Below, piece by piece: positions 6,441 through 13,208 of a stretch of 13,339 bases of DNA. This DNA comes from CAYFUF01 sp964394795. GTDB lineage: Bacteria > Bacillota > Clostridia > Tissierellales > Peptoniphilaceae. The notes under the pieces were generated by a model. That model saw only the letters and a list, made by a program, of their open reading frames with translations, had not been told where the DNA came from and did no database searches. The position numbers and the translations under genes are program-made. Where the stretch lies: the NCBI GenBank assembly GCA_964394795.1, contig CAYMYX010000038.1, positions 1-13,339 of the forward strand, in the 5' to 3' direction. Each line of letters opens with the position of its first letter. Position 1 is the stretch's first letter.

Positions 6441-7343
6441 TTGAACGTCTTTCGGGACGAAGACCTCCATTGCATTGGGGAGAACCTTGATGTGGAGGGG
6501 GAAGGAAGAATTCTCGTCGCCGTCGACTAGTAAACTAGGTGACCCTTCACTGTCATCGATCAATTCGATGGTGCATTCGGTGAAGGTGTGTTGAATCAGT
6601 TCGTCGGCTTCATTGTTTCCGGATCCGACGACACTGGTTAAGGCATTTAGCTTTCCCATCGTAGTCGATTCGGTCAAACCAAGTAGCGTGAGTTTGCCAT
6701 CATCCAAGGCCGCCTCAGGGAAGAAGTTTTGCATGCGGGCAATGCTGTTGCCTGTTGCTACGACTAGGGCGCCGAAGTTCCACTCCTCTTCTTGACCGTC
6801 AAAGGTAATGCGGAAGCGGTTGGTCTTGTCGTTGGTTAGGGCTTGCATGGCCCCCTTAATGTAGGCTAAGGGTCCCAGCTTGTTCTTCTCCTCGGATTCC
6901 ACTTCATCGATAAACTTGGGGAGGATACCCGCCGTAATGGAGCTGATGAAGAGGCGGTCGTTAACCAAGCCTAGTTCAATCTTTTTCTTGGCCATGTCCC
7001 CGTGCATTTCCACCGCTTGATTGTGGTCGAGGGGGATCCCTAGCATAGTCGCTAAATTGTTCATGGTTCCGAAAGGTAAGATGCCGATGGTGGGTTGGCA
7101 AGCTTGGCCGTATAGGCCGTTGATTGCTTCGCTAATCGTGCCGTCGCCGCCCATGATATAGATGGCATCAACGCCCGCTTGGCAGGCTTTGATGACCAAC
7201 TCTTTAGGACCTAGGTCCTCGCTGATGGGCCGACTGTCCACCTCGTCGTACAAGTAATTTACCTTTTCCGTTAACCTCTCCGCATAATTAAGGGCATCTT
7301 CGCTGCCGCTGTGGGGATTATAAATGATCACTGCTCTAGTCAC
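6438..7343 (-). CDS. Diacylglycerol kinase family lipid kinase
   Basis: A 301-residue protein from GTG 7343-7341, chosen because AAAGGGGA lies 5 bases upstream and the protein then begins MTRAVIIYNPHSG like its family. An in-frame ATG at 7367 has no convincing ribosome binding site. Signature sites are the phosphate-binding NPHSG (9-13), GGDGT (65-69) and LPFGTMNNLA (89-98), which bind ATP and the lipid substrate in the DgkB/YegS/sphingosine-kinase fold. The C-terminal beta-rich half (GALVVATGNS, LLVDGD) completes the two-domain plan, and the length is normal. It phosphorylates diacylglycerol or a related lipid at the inner membrane face. It follows cphA after 33 bases and is probably cotranscribed with it. 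The exact lipid substrate is not readable from sequence. Confidence 0.9.
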   Translation of the reverse strand: MTRAVIIYNPHSGSEDALNYAERLTEKVNYLYDEVDSRPISEDLGPKELVIKACQAGVDAIYIMGGDGTISEAINGLYGQACQPTIGILPFGTMNNLATMLGIPLDHNQAVEMHGDMAKKKIELGLVNDRLFISSITAGILPKFIDEVESEEKNKLGPLAYIKGAMQALTNDKTNRFRITFDGQEEEWNFGALVVATGNSIARMQNFFPEAALDDGKLTLLGLTESTTMGKLNALTSVVGSGNNEADELIQHTFTECTIELIDDSEGSPSLLVDGDENSSFPLHIKVLPNAMEVFVPKDVQ

Positions 7344-7376
7344 GTCTTTCCCCTTTCTTGGTTCCATTTCTGGCTT

Positions 7377-10007
7377 CTACTTTACTGGTTTCTCGTCCTT
7401 CTTTGTTTTTTCAATATAGTTTTTCTTGAAATCTAAAATTTGCTCGGAAACTTTTTGAATATTGTTGATTTGGAGGATGACTAGGTCTCCTGGTTCGCCC
7501 ATCTCAAGAGCTTTCTTAACCGCTTCCGTTTCGTTGAGGATGATTTCGACATTTTCTTCTTGGACACCGACTTCGATCATGGCATCCCGCATCAACTCGG
7601 CGGTTTCGCCCAGTCTTCTACCCCTAGGTGCTGTATCTGCAATGATGTGGTAGTCGCTATAGTGGGCAAGGGCTTGGCCGAACTCGATGATGTCTTCTGT
7701 CTTCCTGTCACCGGTACCTTCCGATAAGCGGATAACACGTCCGGGCATCATGTTGCGAAGGAATTCGCCGGTTGCATGGACAGCGCCTACGTTGTGGCCA
7801 TAATCCAAGACTACCTTCATGTCGCCGATATCGAAAACGTTCATACGACCTGGCGATTGACCGATGGTGGAACTGAAGCTGATTAAGCCTGCACGAATGT
7901 GCTCTTCACTTACGCCTAGACCAAAGGTTGCTCCAACGGCTGCCATGACGTTTTGAACATTGAATTTGGCTTGGCCATCAAAGGTAATTGGTACTTCGTC
8001 AACTCGGGCGATGGCGAAGTTGCCACCCTCCCGTTGAAGGACAATTTCATCGTTATCGATCGTTACATTGACACTACCCTTTTTCAAATTCTCCAAAAGG
8101 ATGGGATTTTCCTTGTCCATGGAGAAGAAGATTGGGGTTCCCGGCGTCAGGTGGGCTCTATCCACAACCAATTGATCGTCAGCGTTATAGACCGCGTAAC
8201 CGTCCTTTTTAACGGATTCTGTAACGACACCCTTAACTCTGGCCAGCTGCTCCAAGGTGTCGATGCCATCCAGACCTAAGTGGTCGGAAGAAACGTTCAG
8301 GAGAACGCCGACATCGCATTTTTTGAAGCCTAGGCCCCGTCGTAAGATGCCGCCTCGGGCAACTTCCAGTACGGCGTGGTCGACTGTTGCATCCTTCATG
8401 ACGCTTTGCGCACCCATCGGTCCACTATAGTCGCCCTTTAGGATAGGGATATTGTTGACGACAACAGCGCCTGTTGAAGACATGCCGACAACGCAACCGC
8501 TGATGTTTAAGATGTGGGAGATGAGCCTCGTCGTTGTAGTCTTACCGTTAGTTCCTGTAATGGCACAGATGGGAATCGAGTGCTCGGCTCCCTCAGGAAA
8601 GAGCATGTCCACGACGGCTTTGCCCACGTTTCTTGGCTTGCCCTCTGATGGGCTGAGGTGCATGCGGAAGCCAGGTCCACAGTTGATTTCAATGATGCCT
8701 GCGTTTTGTTCCGTTAAAGGCTTGTCCAAGGTTTCAGCGATAATATCGATACCCATGACATCCAAGCCAATAATTCGGGAAATTCGTTCCGCCATGGTGA
8801 TGTTGTGGGGGTGGACCTTATCTGTAACATCCACTGCGGTCCCGCCAGAGCTTAGGTTAGCGGTCTGGCGGACGTAGACTTTTTTCTTGTCTTCGATCAC
8901 ATCAGATATCTTGAAGCCTTGTTGATCTAAGACATAGTGGGTCTCATCGTTGATGAGGATTTTAGTGAGGACTTTTTCGTGGCCATCGCCGCGATTGGGA
9001 TCCTGATTGATGACCTCAATTAAATCTTCCACCGTGCTCTTACCATCGCCGATGACATAAGCTGGCTCTCGTAAGGCAGCTGCTTCAAATTTGTTGTCGA
9101 TGACCAAGATGCGGAAGTCATACCCTTTCAGATAGCGTTCCACGATGACGTAGGAAGAGATTTGCTTGGCGGCTTCGAAAGCCTCGACCAATTCCTCTTC
9201 ATTGGTAATATTGGTGGTGACGCCGCGGCCATGGTTGCCATCTAGAGGCTTAACCACGACAGGGTAGCCCTGGCTTTCCGCTTCTTTCTTAGCCTCTTCC
9301 AAAGAGTAGACCGACTTGCCGTAAGGCACAGGCACGCCTTGTTCGTGGAGGATGTTCTTGGTTCTTTCCTTATCTTTCGCAATACCACAAGCGATGGCGG
9401 AAGTGCTATCCATCGTCGTCGCTTCAATCCGTCTTTGGAATTTGCCCTGTCCTAGCTGTACGTAGGAATTCTCGTTGAGGCGATATGTAGTAATTCCCCG
9501 CTTCTCCGCTTCGTCTACAATCGATTGGGTTGATGGGCCATAGATCGAGATATCCGACAGTGCCTGCAGCTCCTCAATCAAGGGCTCAATGTCCGTTACT
9601 TCCCCCTTGAACAGCTTGTCGACGATGTTGAAGGCCATCTCCGCCGCCAACAAACCAACCCGCTCATCCAAATAGCGGAAGACGATGTAGTAGTGGGCCT
9701 TCTGGCTTAAGGTGTAAGTCTTGCCATAGGTGACATGGTGGCCAATCAGATTTTGTAACTCGAGGGCGACGTGCTCGATGACATGGCCCGCCCAAGTTCC
9801 TCTTTCAACGCGCTGAAAGAAGCCCCCCTCGACACCGGGGCTGCAAGTGTGCTTCACCAGGCTGGGGATCATCTTTTCGATATTCTCACGTAGTCCTTCA
9901 ACTGAGCTCGTTGGTACGGTCTCCAACTCTTCNNNNNNNNNNAAGATTAATGGTTTGCTGTGGCTATAGTTAGGCCCTCTTACCGCTCTAAGTTGCTCTA
10001 TCTTCAA
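7377..10007 (-). CDS. cphA: Cyanophycin synthetase
   Basis: About 876 residues, the usual size. It makes cyanophycin, a poly-aspartate chain with arginine side groups, from Asp, Arg and ATP in the cytoplasm. The N-terminal domain has GGFFQRVERGTWAGHVIEHV, a family hallmark. The ATP-grasp domain (about 200-465) carries VVKPLDGNHGRGV and ends EINCGPGFRMHL. The C-terminal Mur-ligase domain (about 480 on) has P-loop AITGTNGKTTTT and later VLDYGHNVGA. The start is TTG 10007-10005: GGAGA lies 9 bases upstream, the protein then begins MKIEQLRAVRGPNYS as in the family, and the only earlier start (GTG 10064) lies in a hairpin loop. Ten Ns at 9933-9942 hide about 4 residues near position 22; relatives suggest slightly more may be missing. 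No cyanophycinase gene is in the window. Confidence 0.93.
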   Translation of the reverse strand: MKIEQLRAVRGPNYSHSKPLIXXXXEELETVPTSSVEGLRENIEKMIPSLVKHTCSPGVEGGFFQRVERGTWAGHVIEHVALELQNLIGHHVTYGKTYTLSQKAHYYIVFRYLDERVGLLAAEMAFNIVDKLFKGEVTDIEPLIEELQALSDISIYGPSTQSIVDEAEKRGITTYRLNENSYVQLGQGKFQRRIEATTMDSTSAIACGIAKDKERTKNILHEQGVPVPYGKSVYSLEEAKKEAESQGYPVVVKPLDGNHGRGVTTNITNEEELVEAFEAAKQISSYVIVERYLKGYDFRILVIDNKFEAAALREPAYVIGDGKSTVEDLIEVINQDPNRGDGHEKVLTKILINDETHYVLDQQGFKISDVIEDKKKVYVRQTANLSSGGTAVDVTDKVHPHNITMAERISRIIGLDVMGIDIIAETLDKPLTEQNAGIIEINCGPGFRMHLSPSEGKPRNVGKAVVDMLFPEGAEHSIPICAITGTNGKTTTTRLISHILNISGCVVGMSSTGAVVVNNIPILKGDYSGPMGAQSVMKDATVDHAVLEVARGGILRRGLGFKKCDVGVLLNVSSDHLGLDGIDTLEQLARVKGVVTESVKKDGYAVYNADDQLVVDRAHLTPGTPIFFSMDKENPILLENLKKGSVNVTIDNDEIVLQREGGNFAIARVDEVPITFDGQAKFNVQNVMAAVGATFGLGVSEEHIRAGLISFSSTIGQSPGRMNVFDIGDMKVVLDYGHNVGAVHATGEFLRNMMPGRVIRLSEGTGDRKTEDIIEFGQALAHYSDYHIIADTAPRGRRLGETAELMRDAMIEVGVQEENVEIILNETEAVKKALEMGEPGDLVILQINNIQKVSEQILDFKKNYIEKTKKDEKPVK
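9933..9942. other. Assembly gap of 10 N inside cphA
   Basis: Ten Ns interrupt the N-terminal domain. The frame is kept across them as written, but the length is probably a placeholder: related proteins have about six residues between the ...KPLI and EEL segments, while this leaves four. Confidence 0.95.
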
Positions 10008-10033
10008 TATCTTTATTCTCCGTTCGTAAAATT

Positions 10034-10105
10034 CATCAGCAACGATAAAAAAAGGAAAAATCACTGACTGATTCTTCCTTTTTGCAATCGTTATTATTGC
10101 CGATG
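10034..10105. repeat. Long imperfect inverted repeat in the cphA leader
   Basis: Nested arms pair around a 5-base loop (10064-10068). They are CATCAGC/GCCGATG (one mismatch), AACGAT/ATCGTT (perfect) and AAAAAGGAAAAATCA/TGATTCTTCCTTTTT (14 of 15), separated by small bulges. The whole spans 72 bp, ends 12 bases before the cphA ribosome binding site and can fold in RNA from either strand. Confidence 0.75.
10047..10083. terminator. Terminator or attenuator upstream of cphA
   Basis: The inner 15-bp stem of the inverted repeat is A/T-rich and is followed on the minus strand by seven T, so it has intrinsic terminator form. It lies 160 bases after the stop of the HEPN-CBS gene and 40 bases before the cphA start. 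It may end the former transcript or, if cphA is transcribed from the promoter at 10136-10163, act as an attenuator. Confidence 0.6.
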
Positions 10106-10135
10106 GGTAAATTATTTTTGTTCAGTGTCTCCCCT

Positions 10136-10163
10136 ATTTTAACACGTTTGTCTCCATTCACAA
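10136..10163 (-). promoter_or_regulatory. Candidate cphA promoter
   Basis: On the minus strand TTGTGA (10158-10163), 16 bases and TAAAAT (10136-10141), the latter with a TGn extension. Transcription would start near 10128, giving a leader of about 120 bases that contains the hairpin at 10034-10105. Confidence 0.45.
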
Positions 10164-10182
10164 AATATTCGCCGACAAACGT
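10144..10182. repeat. Inverted repeat around the cphA -35, possible operator
   Basis: ACGTTTGTC (10144-10152) and GACAAACGT (10174-10182) are perfect 9-base inverted copies. Their centres are 30 bp apart, about three helix turns, and the -35 lies between them. One or two such pairs are expected by chance in a window of this size, so the position is the main argument. Confidence 0.4.
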
Positions 10183-10246
10183 TGCAAGTTAGCGGGTTAC
10201 CTCATTTAGTTACGAGAATTCTCAGCGAATTTCACGACAAAATATG

Positions 10247-11005
10247 CTACTCCAAGTACTCCACTTCCTCGATGCCAACCAAGTCCCAAGCGGTGACCAT
10301 CCCTAGGAGATATTCCGATGACTTGCCGTTTTCAGTGAGATACACTGCCTTGATTCGCTTATCCCCATCGATGGCATTGGCAAAGAGATCATCTAGCTCG
10401 ACAATGGACACCGTCTTTGGTAGGAAGAGGTAGGTGTCGCTATCATGCTGGTCAAGGGCTAGGTAATCTTCCAAAGTTTGGAAGGTCATATCGTCTTCGA
10501 TAGAGATATGCTCCATGTCTGCAAGCAATTGAAACATGACCCGTTCGCTGAAGACGCCAACAAAGTCCCCTTGATTCAAGATAGGTACGGAACTGTAATG
10601 GTTCTTGCTCATGTGGCGCATGGTGGGCAGGACCTTATCGTTGAGGAAGGCAATATGCATTTTATCCCGAGGCACGGCAATGGACATAGCTAAGTCCGGC
10701 TCGGTCACCTCCTTGAGCAGGTCTTCGTATAGAGCTAGGACTTCATCATGGGGTTCTGCAATGGGATCGAAAAGCTTCTTTTGAGGATTATGGACAATGG
10801 AGTTACGCAAGCGAGCAAAGGAAAGAAGGTCATATTTATATTTCTTAAAGATGGGATTACGCTTGGCTAGCTTCCGAATTAATGCGGAATGGGCATCGTC
10901 TTGGTCATGAGGGTGGTCTTCACTGAGATGGGTCCGCATGTAGCGGTCCAGTTGGTCATAGATTTCTAGAAAACGAATCGACTTCTGTTCGGCTCGGTCT
11001 GTCAT
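10247..11005 (-). CDS. HEPN-like domain fused to a CBS domain pair
   Basis: A 252-residue protein with AAGGAG 7 bases before its ATG. Residues 1-100 are helical and contain FARLRNSIVHNP, where Arg67 and His72 give the R-X4-H pattern typical of HEPN ribonuclease or nucleotide-binding domains. Residues about 104-165 and 193-246 read as two CBS motifs (SSVPILNQGDFVGVFSERV; YLLGMVTAWDLVGIEE), which usually bind adenine nucleotides such as AMP, ATP or c-di-AMP. No membrane segment is present, so it should be cytoplasmic. I recall similar uncharacterised CBS proteins in other Bacillota. The HEPN reading rests on one motif and a helical context, not on a profile. It is transcribed alone, divergent from the stress cluster and upstream of cphA. 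Confidence 0.82.
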   Translation of the reverse strand: MTDRAEQKSIRFLEIYDQLDRYMRTHLSEDHPHDQDDAHSALIRKLAKRNPIFKKYKYDLLSFARLRNSIVHNPQKKLFDPIAEPHDEVLALYEDLLKEVTEPDLAMSIAVPRDKMHIAFLNDKVLPTMRHMSKNHYSSVPILNQGDFVGVFSERVMFQLLADMEHISIEDDMTFQTLEDYLALDQHDSDTYLFLPKTVSIVELDDLFANAIDGDKRIKAVYLTENGKSSEYLLGMVTAWDLVGIEEVEYLE

Positions 11006-11155
11006 GGTTTCTCCTTATGGTTTTTACTGGAAATTATTGGGTTTTGGGGTCAGGTACATGGCCCCCAACCGCCCTGTTACGCTGTTAAGTTAGATACCCT
11101 TAGGGTATAAGTTTTCTCAGGATAATGGTAGAAAATCAACATAAGGAGAAGAGCA
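11006..11155. other. Divergent intergenic control region
   Basis: This 150-bp region lies between the HEPN-CBS gene and the stress cluster. It contains the G/C-rich hairpin TTGGGG (11044-11049)/CCCCAA (11063-11068), the palindrome at 11094-11108 and the plus-strand promoter below. No convincing minus-strand promoter for the HEPN-CBS gene was found. Confidence 0.5.
11083..11111 (+). promoter_or_regulatory. SigB-like promoter of the stress cluster
   Basis: GGGTAT (11103-11108) equals the -10 consensus of the SigB general-stress factor. TGTTAA (11083-11088), 14 bases upstream, matches four of six bases of GTTTAA. A vegetative reading is also possible (TGTTAA, 17 bases, TATAAG 11106-11111), though its -35 is poor. 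The -10 is part of a 15-bp palindrome, ATACCCTTAGGGTAT. SigB is generally absent from Lactobacillales, which cuts against this if the host belongs there. Confidence 0.4.
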
Positions 11156-11464
11156 ATGACTGAGAATAATGACAGAAGAGAATTCAAGGAAAGACCAGAT
11201 CGAATTGAAGAGCAAGATGTGAATATCAGCCCGGATAATGAGGGTCAGAAGGAAAATGCCAAGAACATGAATGATCCGGATGCTCGGATATTTGATGAGA
11301 AGCATGCGGCTATTCATACGCAGCAAGGAACCGTTCGACCTGACTCCCTACTCCCCGTCGATGCGCCGGAAGGAACGGAGCAAAAAACGAAGGCGGATGA
11401 CTATTCCGATTTGGAGAATTTCAGTTTAAAGAAACCACATGATCAAGAGTTAAAAGACGAATAG
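11156..11464 (+). CDS. Small hydrophilic, probably disordered protein
   Basis: A 102-residue protein with AAGGAG 8 bases before the ATG. It is almost wholly polar: many Asp, Glu, Asn, Gln, Lys and Arg, no Cys, no Trp and no hydrophobic stretch. It should therefore be soluble and largely unfolded. Short pieces such as ISPDNEGQKEN, MNDPDARI and APEGTEQK recall the style of the 334-residue protein further right (NPEGNQG, SPEGPL), suggesting relatives by function or distant origin. It resembles hydrophilins, proteins that accumulate on water loss. No named family was recognised. It lies first behind the SigB-like promoter; a 100-N gap follows 27 bases later, so its link to the next gene is not visible. 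Confidence 0.7.
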   Translation: MTENNDRREFKERPDRIEEQDVNISPDNEGQKENAKNMNDPDARIFDEKHAAIHTQQGTVRPDSLLPVDAPEGTEQKTKADDYSDLENFSLKKPHDQELKDE

Positions 11465-11491
11465 TTCGCCAAGACTCGCGATAAATACGGC

Positions 11492-11591
11492 NNNNNNNNN
11501 NNNNNNNNNNNNNNNNNNNNNNNNNNNNNNNNNNNNNNNNNNNNNNNNNNNNNNNNNNNNNNNNNNNNNNNNNNNNNNNNNNNNNNNNNNN
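11492..11591. other. Assembly gap of 100 N
   Basis: A run of exactly 100 Ns, the usual scaffold placeholder, so the real length is unknown. It separates the first hydrophilic gene from the 17M-type gene and could hide a terminator, promoter, repeat or small gene. GTTCGC (11464-11469) and GCGAAC (11605-11610) lie inverted on either side. Confidence 0.95.
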
Positions 11592-11631
11592 TATATTTTC
11601 GTTAAGCGAACACGATGGAGGATAGGATTTC

Positions 11632-12150
11632 ATGAGAAACTATGAAGTATTTGCTACAGAAAAAGAATTGGTAGAACGCATTGAAGACTTACGTTTGGAC
11701 GGTTTCGAGGATAATGAATTCCAAGTCATTACCGCTAATGAACTTGCGGATACCACCCTCGATTATTACGATGTGGATGCCGAGGATGGCGAGCCTAGTT
11801 TGGGGGACCGCATCTCCGCTTTCTTTACGGGTGAGAACCCAGACCTTGTCCAATTCGATGATTACGATTGGGATCAAGAAGCGAAAGAAGATGCCATCAT
11901 TGCCCTCAACCATGGCGAGTATATCCTTGTAGTAGACCGTGATGACTACTACGATGACCCTCGTTATTTTGAAGATGCCATCAGCATCGACGATCCGGTA
12001 CATCTCAACCGTAACTATGATAATGAAGAATTCGACCATTACAATGAGGATGGGGAATTTGTTCGCACATCCTACGATGATATGGCCGAAGACACCACAG
12101 ATGAATTCGAAGAGAGCTATGACGATATGGAAAGTGATGACCTTCTCTAA
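11632..12150 (+). CDS. General stress protein 17M-like domain protein
   Basis: A 172-residue protein; GGAGG lies 10 bases before the ATG. Residues 1-105 match the 17M/YflT-type stress domain: MRNYEVFATEKELVERIEDL, then LDGFEDNEFQVITAN, the GDRISAFFTGE turn and the end strand GEYILVVDRD. In Bacillus, proteins with this domain belong to the general stress regulon; their molecular role is unknown. The C-terminal 65 residues are a very acidic Asp/Glu/Tyr-rich tail (DDYYDDP, NEEFDHYNEDGEF, SYDDMESDDLL), probably unstructured. It is followed after 41 bases by the large hydrophilic protein on the same strand, with no terminator between, so the two are likely cotranscribed. The domain call is confident; the physiological role is inferred. 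Confidence 0.85.
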   Translation: MRNYEVFATEKELVERIEDLRLDGFEDNEFQVITANELADTTLDYYDVDAEDGEPSLGDRISAFFTGENPDLVQFDDYDWDQEAKEDAIIALNHGEYILVVDRDDYYDDPRYFEDAISIDDPVHLNRNYDNEEFDHYNEDGEFVRTSYDDMAEDTTDEFEESYDDMESDDLL

Positions 12151-12191
12151 TATCCAGTAATCGACTGATTCACAAAACTTAAGGAGGAAGC

Positions 12192-13196
12192 ATGAGAAAC
12201 GATGAGAATAGACCTATTGACAATCCGGATAATAGGAACGAAGAACTTAGCTGGAACGACCCTAAGCACCCACGCTATGGTGAGCATAAAGATAAACTAA
12301 GTTATGACCCCAAATTAGGCTACCAAGAACCTGCTAACTCCCCATCGATAGCTGAAGATGCCAATACCGGTGATCACACTCCAATCCGAACCAACCCGGC
12401 AGGTGAATCTATGGATAACGATCCTGTACATCAAAGCCAAGGCAAAGAATTGGATGACTACGAAATCCTTAAGGAAGGTCCTGATTCTACCGTTCCAGGA
12501 AGCGACCGCACATTAAGCGATAGCATCCTTGACGGACCGGAAACTGGCGGAGTTCATCGCGATGTAGACCGTGAAGCACGTCATGATTATGACCATGAAG
12601 GCAATCCTGATCATATCCATGCAGAGCCTCTTGACTTAGACCGGGAATTTTATGAGGAAGGCATCAACCCAGAAGGCAACCAAGGTATTCAAGATGTGGT
12701 CTACAATCCAACAGGAAACCACGGATCTCGTGAAGTAGGCATGGAGCCGGAAGAATTCGATACCCAACACGAAGACCGCAATGAGCAAGATAAAAACTTC
12801 GGTACTCATGCACCCGTTATGGAACCTAGAGTTACCGAAGAAGTTGAAGAAGCAGACTACAATCCTGACGGAAGCCAAGAGGCTAAAGAAGAAGAGTCCG
12901 AGAGAGCGTTTAATGAGCAAGCTCGGGAAGTTGAACTAGACACAGCGACCTATCCTTCTGCGCAGGCTGCAAACGACACGAACGTCGTGAAGAAAGCATC
13001 TCCTGAAGGTCCACTCCATCTCGAGGAAGAGCAAGAAGCTCGAGAAGGTGGTTTTGCTGAAGATCCTCAAGGGCTAAATCATACTGGCGTTGACTATGGT
13101 GTCCAAGAATCTGATTATGGTGACGAGGAAGAACCTACCGTTAACCTCCATCAAGAGTTAGCCGACGCTGAAAAACGTCTACGTGACGAAGAATAA
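12192..13196 (+). CDS. Large hydrophilin-like disordered protein
   Basis: A 334-residue protein with a perfect AAGGAGG 4 bases before its ATG. It has no Cys, one Trp (21), no membrane segment and few aliphatic residues. Asp, Glu, Asn, Gly, His and Pro dominate, so it should be soluble and disordered. A loose repeat NPxG(N/S) recurs at 159-163 (NPEGN), 172-176 (NPTGN) and 224-228 (NPDGS), with related HEGNPDH and SPEGPL nearby. The start DNPDNRNEELSWNDPKHPRYG differs from the rest. High Gly with high hydrophilicity is the hallmark of hydrophilins and LEA-like proteins that protect against drying or osmotic stress. No family was recognised, so the role is inferred from composition and from the 17M neighbour. 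A strong terminator follows at 13244-13268. Confidence 0.78.
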   Translation: MRNDENRPIDNPDNRNEELSWNDPKHPRYGEHKDKLSYDPKLGYQEPANSPSIAEDANTGDHTPIRTNPAGESMDNDPVHQSQGKELDDYEILKEGPDSTVPGSDRTLSDSILDGPETGGVHRDVDREARHDYDHEGNPDHIHAEPLDLDREFYEEGINPEGNQGIQDVVYNPTGNHGSREVGMEPEEFDTQHEDRNEQDKNFGTHAPVMEPRVTEEVEEADYNPDGSQEAKEEESERAFNEQAREVELDTATYPSAQAANDTNVVKKASPEGPLHLEEEQEAREGGFAEDPQGLNHTGVDYGVQESDYGDEEEPTVNLHQELADAEKRLRDEE

Positions 13197-13208
13197 AAAG
13201 TAAATGAA

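Noticed and set aside
7344..7367. ATG 7367 as start of the lipid kinase
   Set aside because: No convincing ribosome binding site, whereas GTG 7343 has AAAGGGGA at 5 bases and a family-like N-terminus.
7953..8279. A 108-residue plus-strand open frame opposite cphA
   Set aside because: Antisense shadow of the Mur-ligase domain; no family features.
8452..8877. A 141-residue open frame on the plus strand opposite cphA
   Set aside because: It runs antisense to a well-supported enzyme, has no ribosome binding site of note and reads like a shadow of the cphA codons.
10008..10064. N-terminal extension of cphA to GTG 10064
   Set aside because: It starts in the loop of a hairpin, lacks a ribosome binding site and adds residues absent from the family; the TTG at 10007 fits better.
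11044..11068. G/C hairpin upstream of the HEPN-CBS gene as a terminator
   Set aside because: No T-run on either side and a 13-base loop; it may be chance or a weak regulatory stem.
11689..12039. A 116-residue minus-strand frame opposite the 17M-type gene
   Set aside because: The repeated Ile/Val runs are the complement of Asp/Tyr-rich codons in the real gene.
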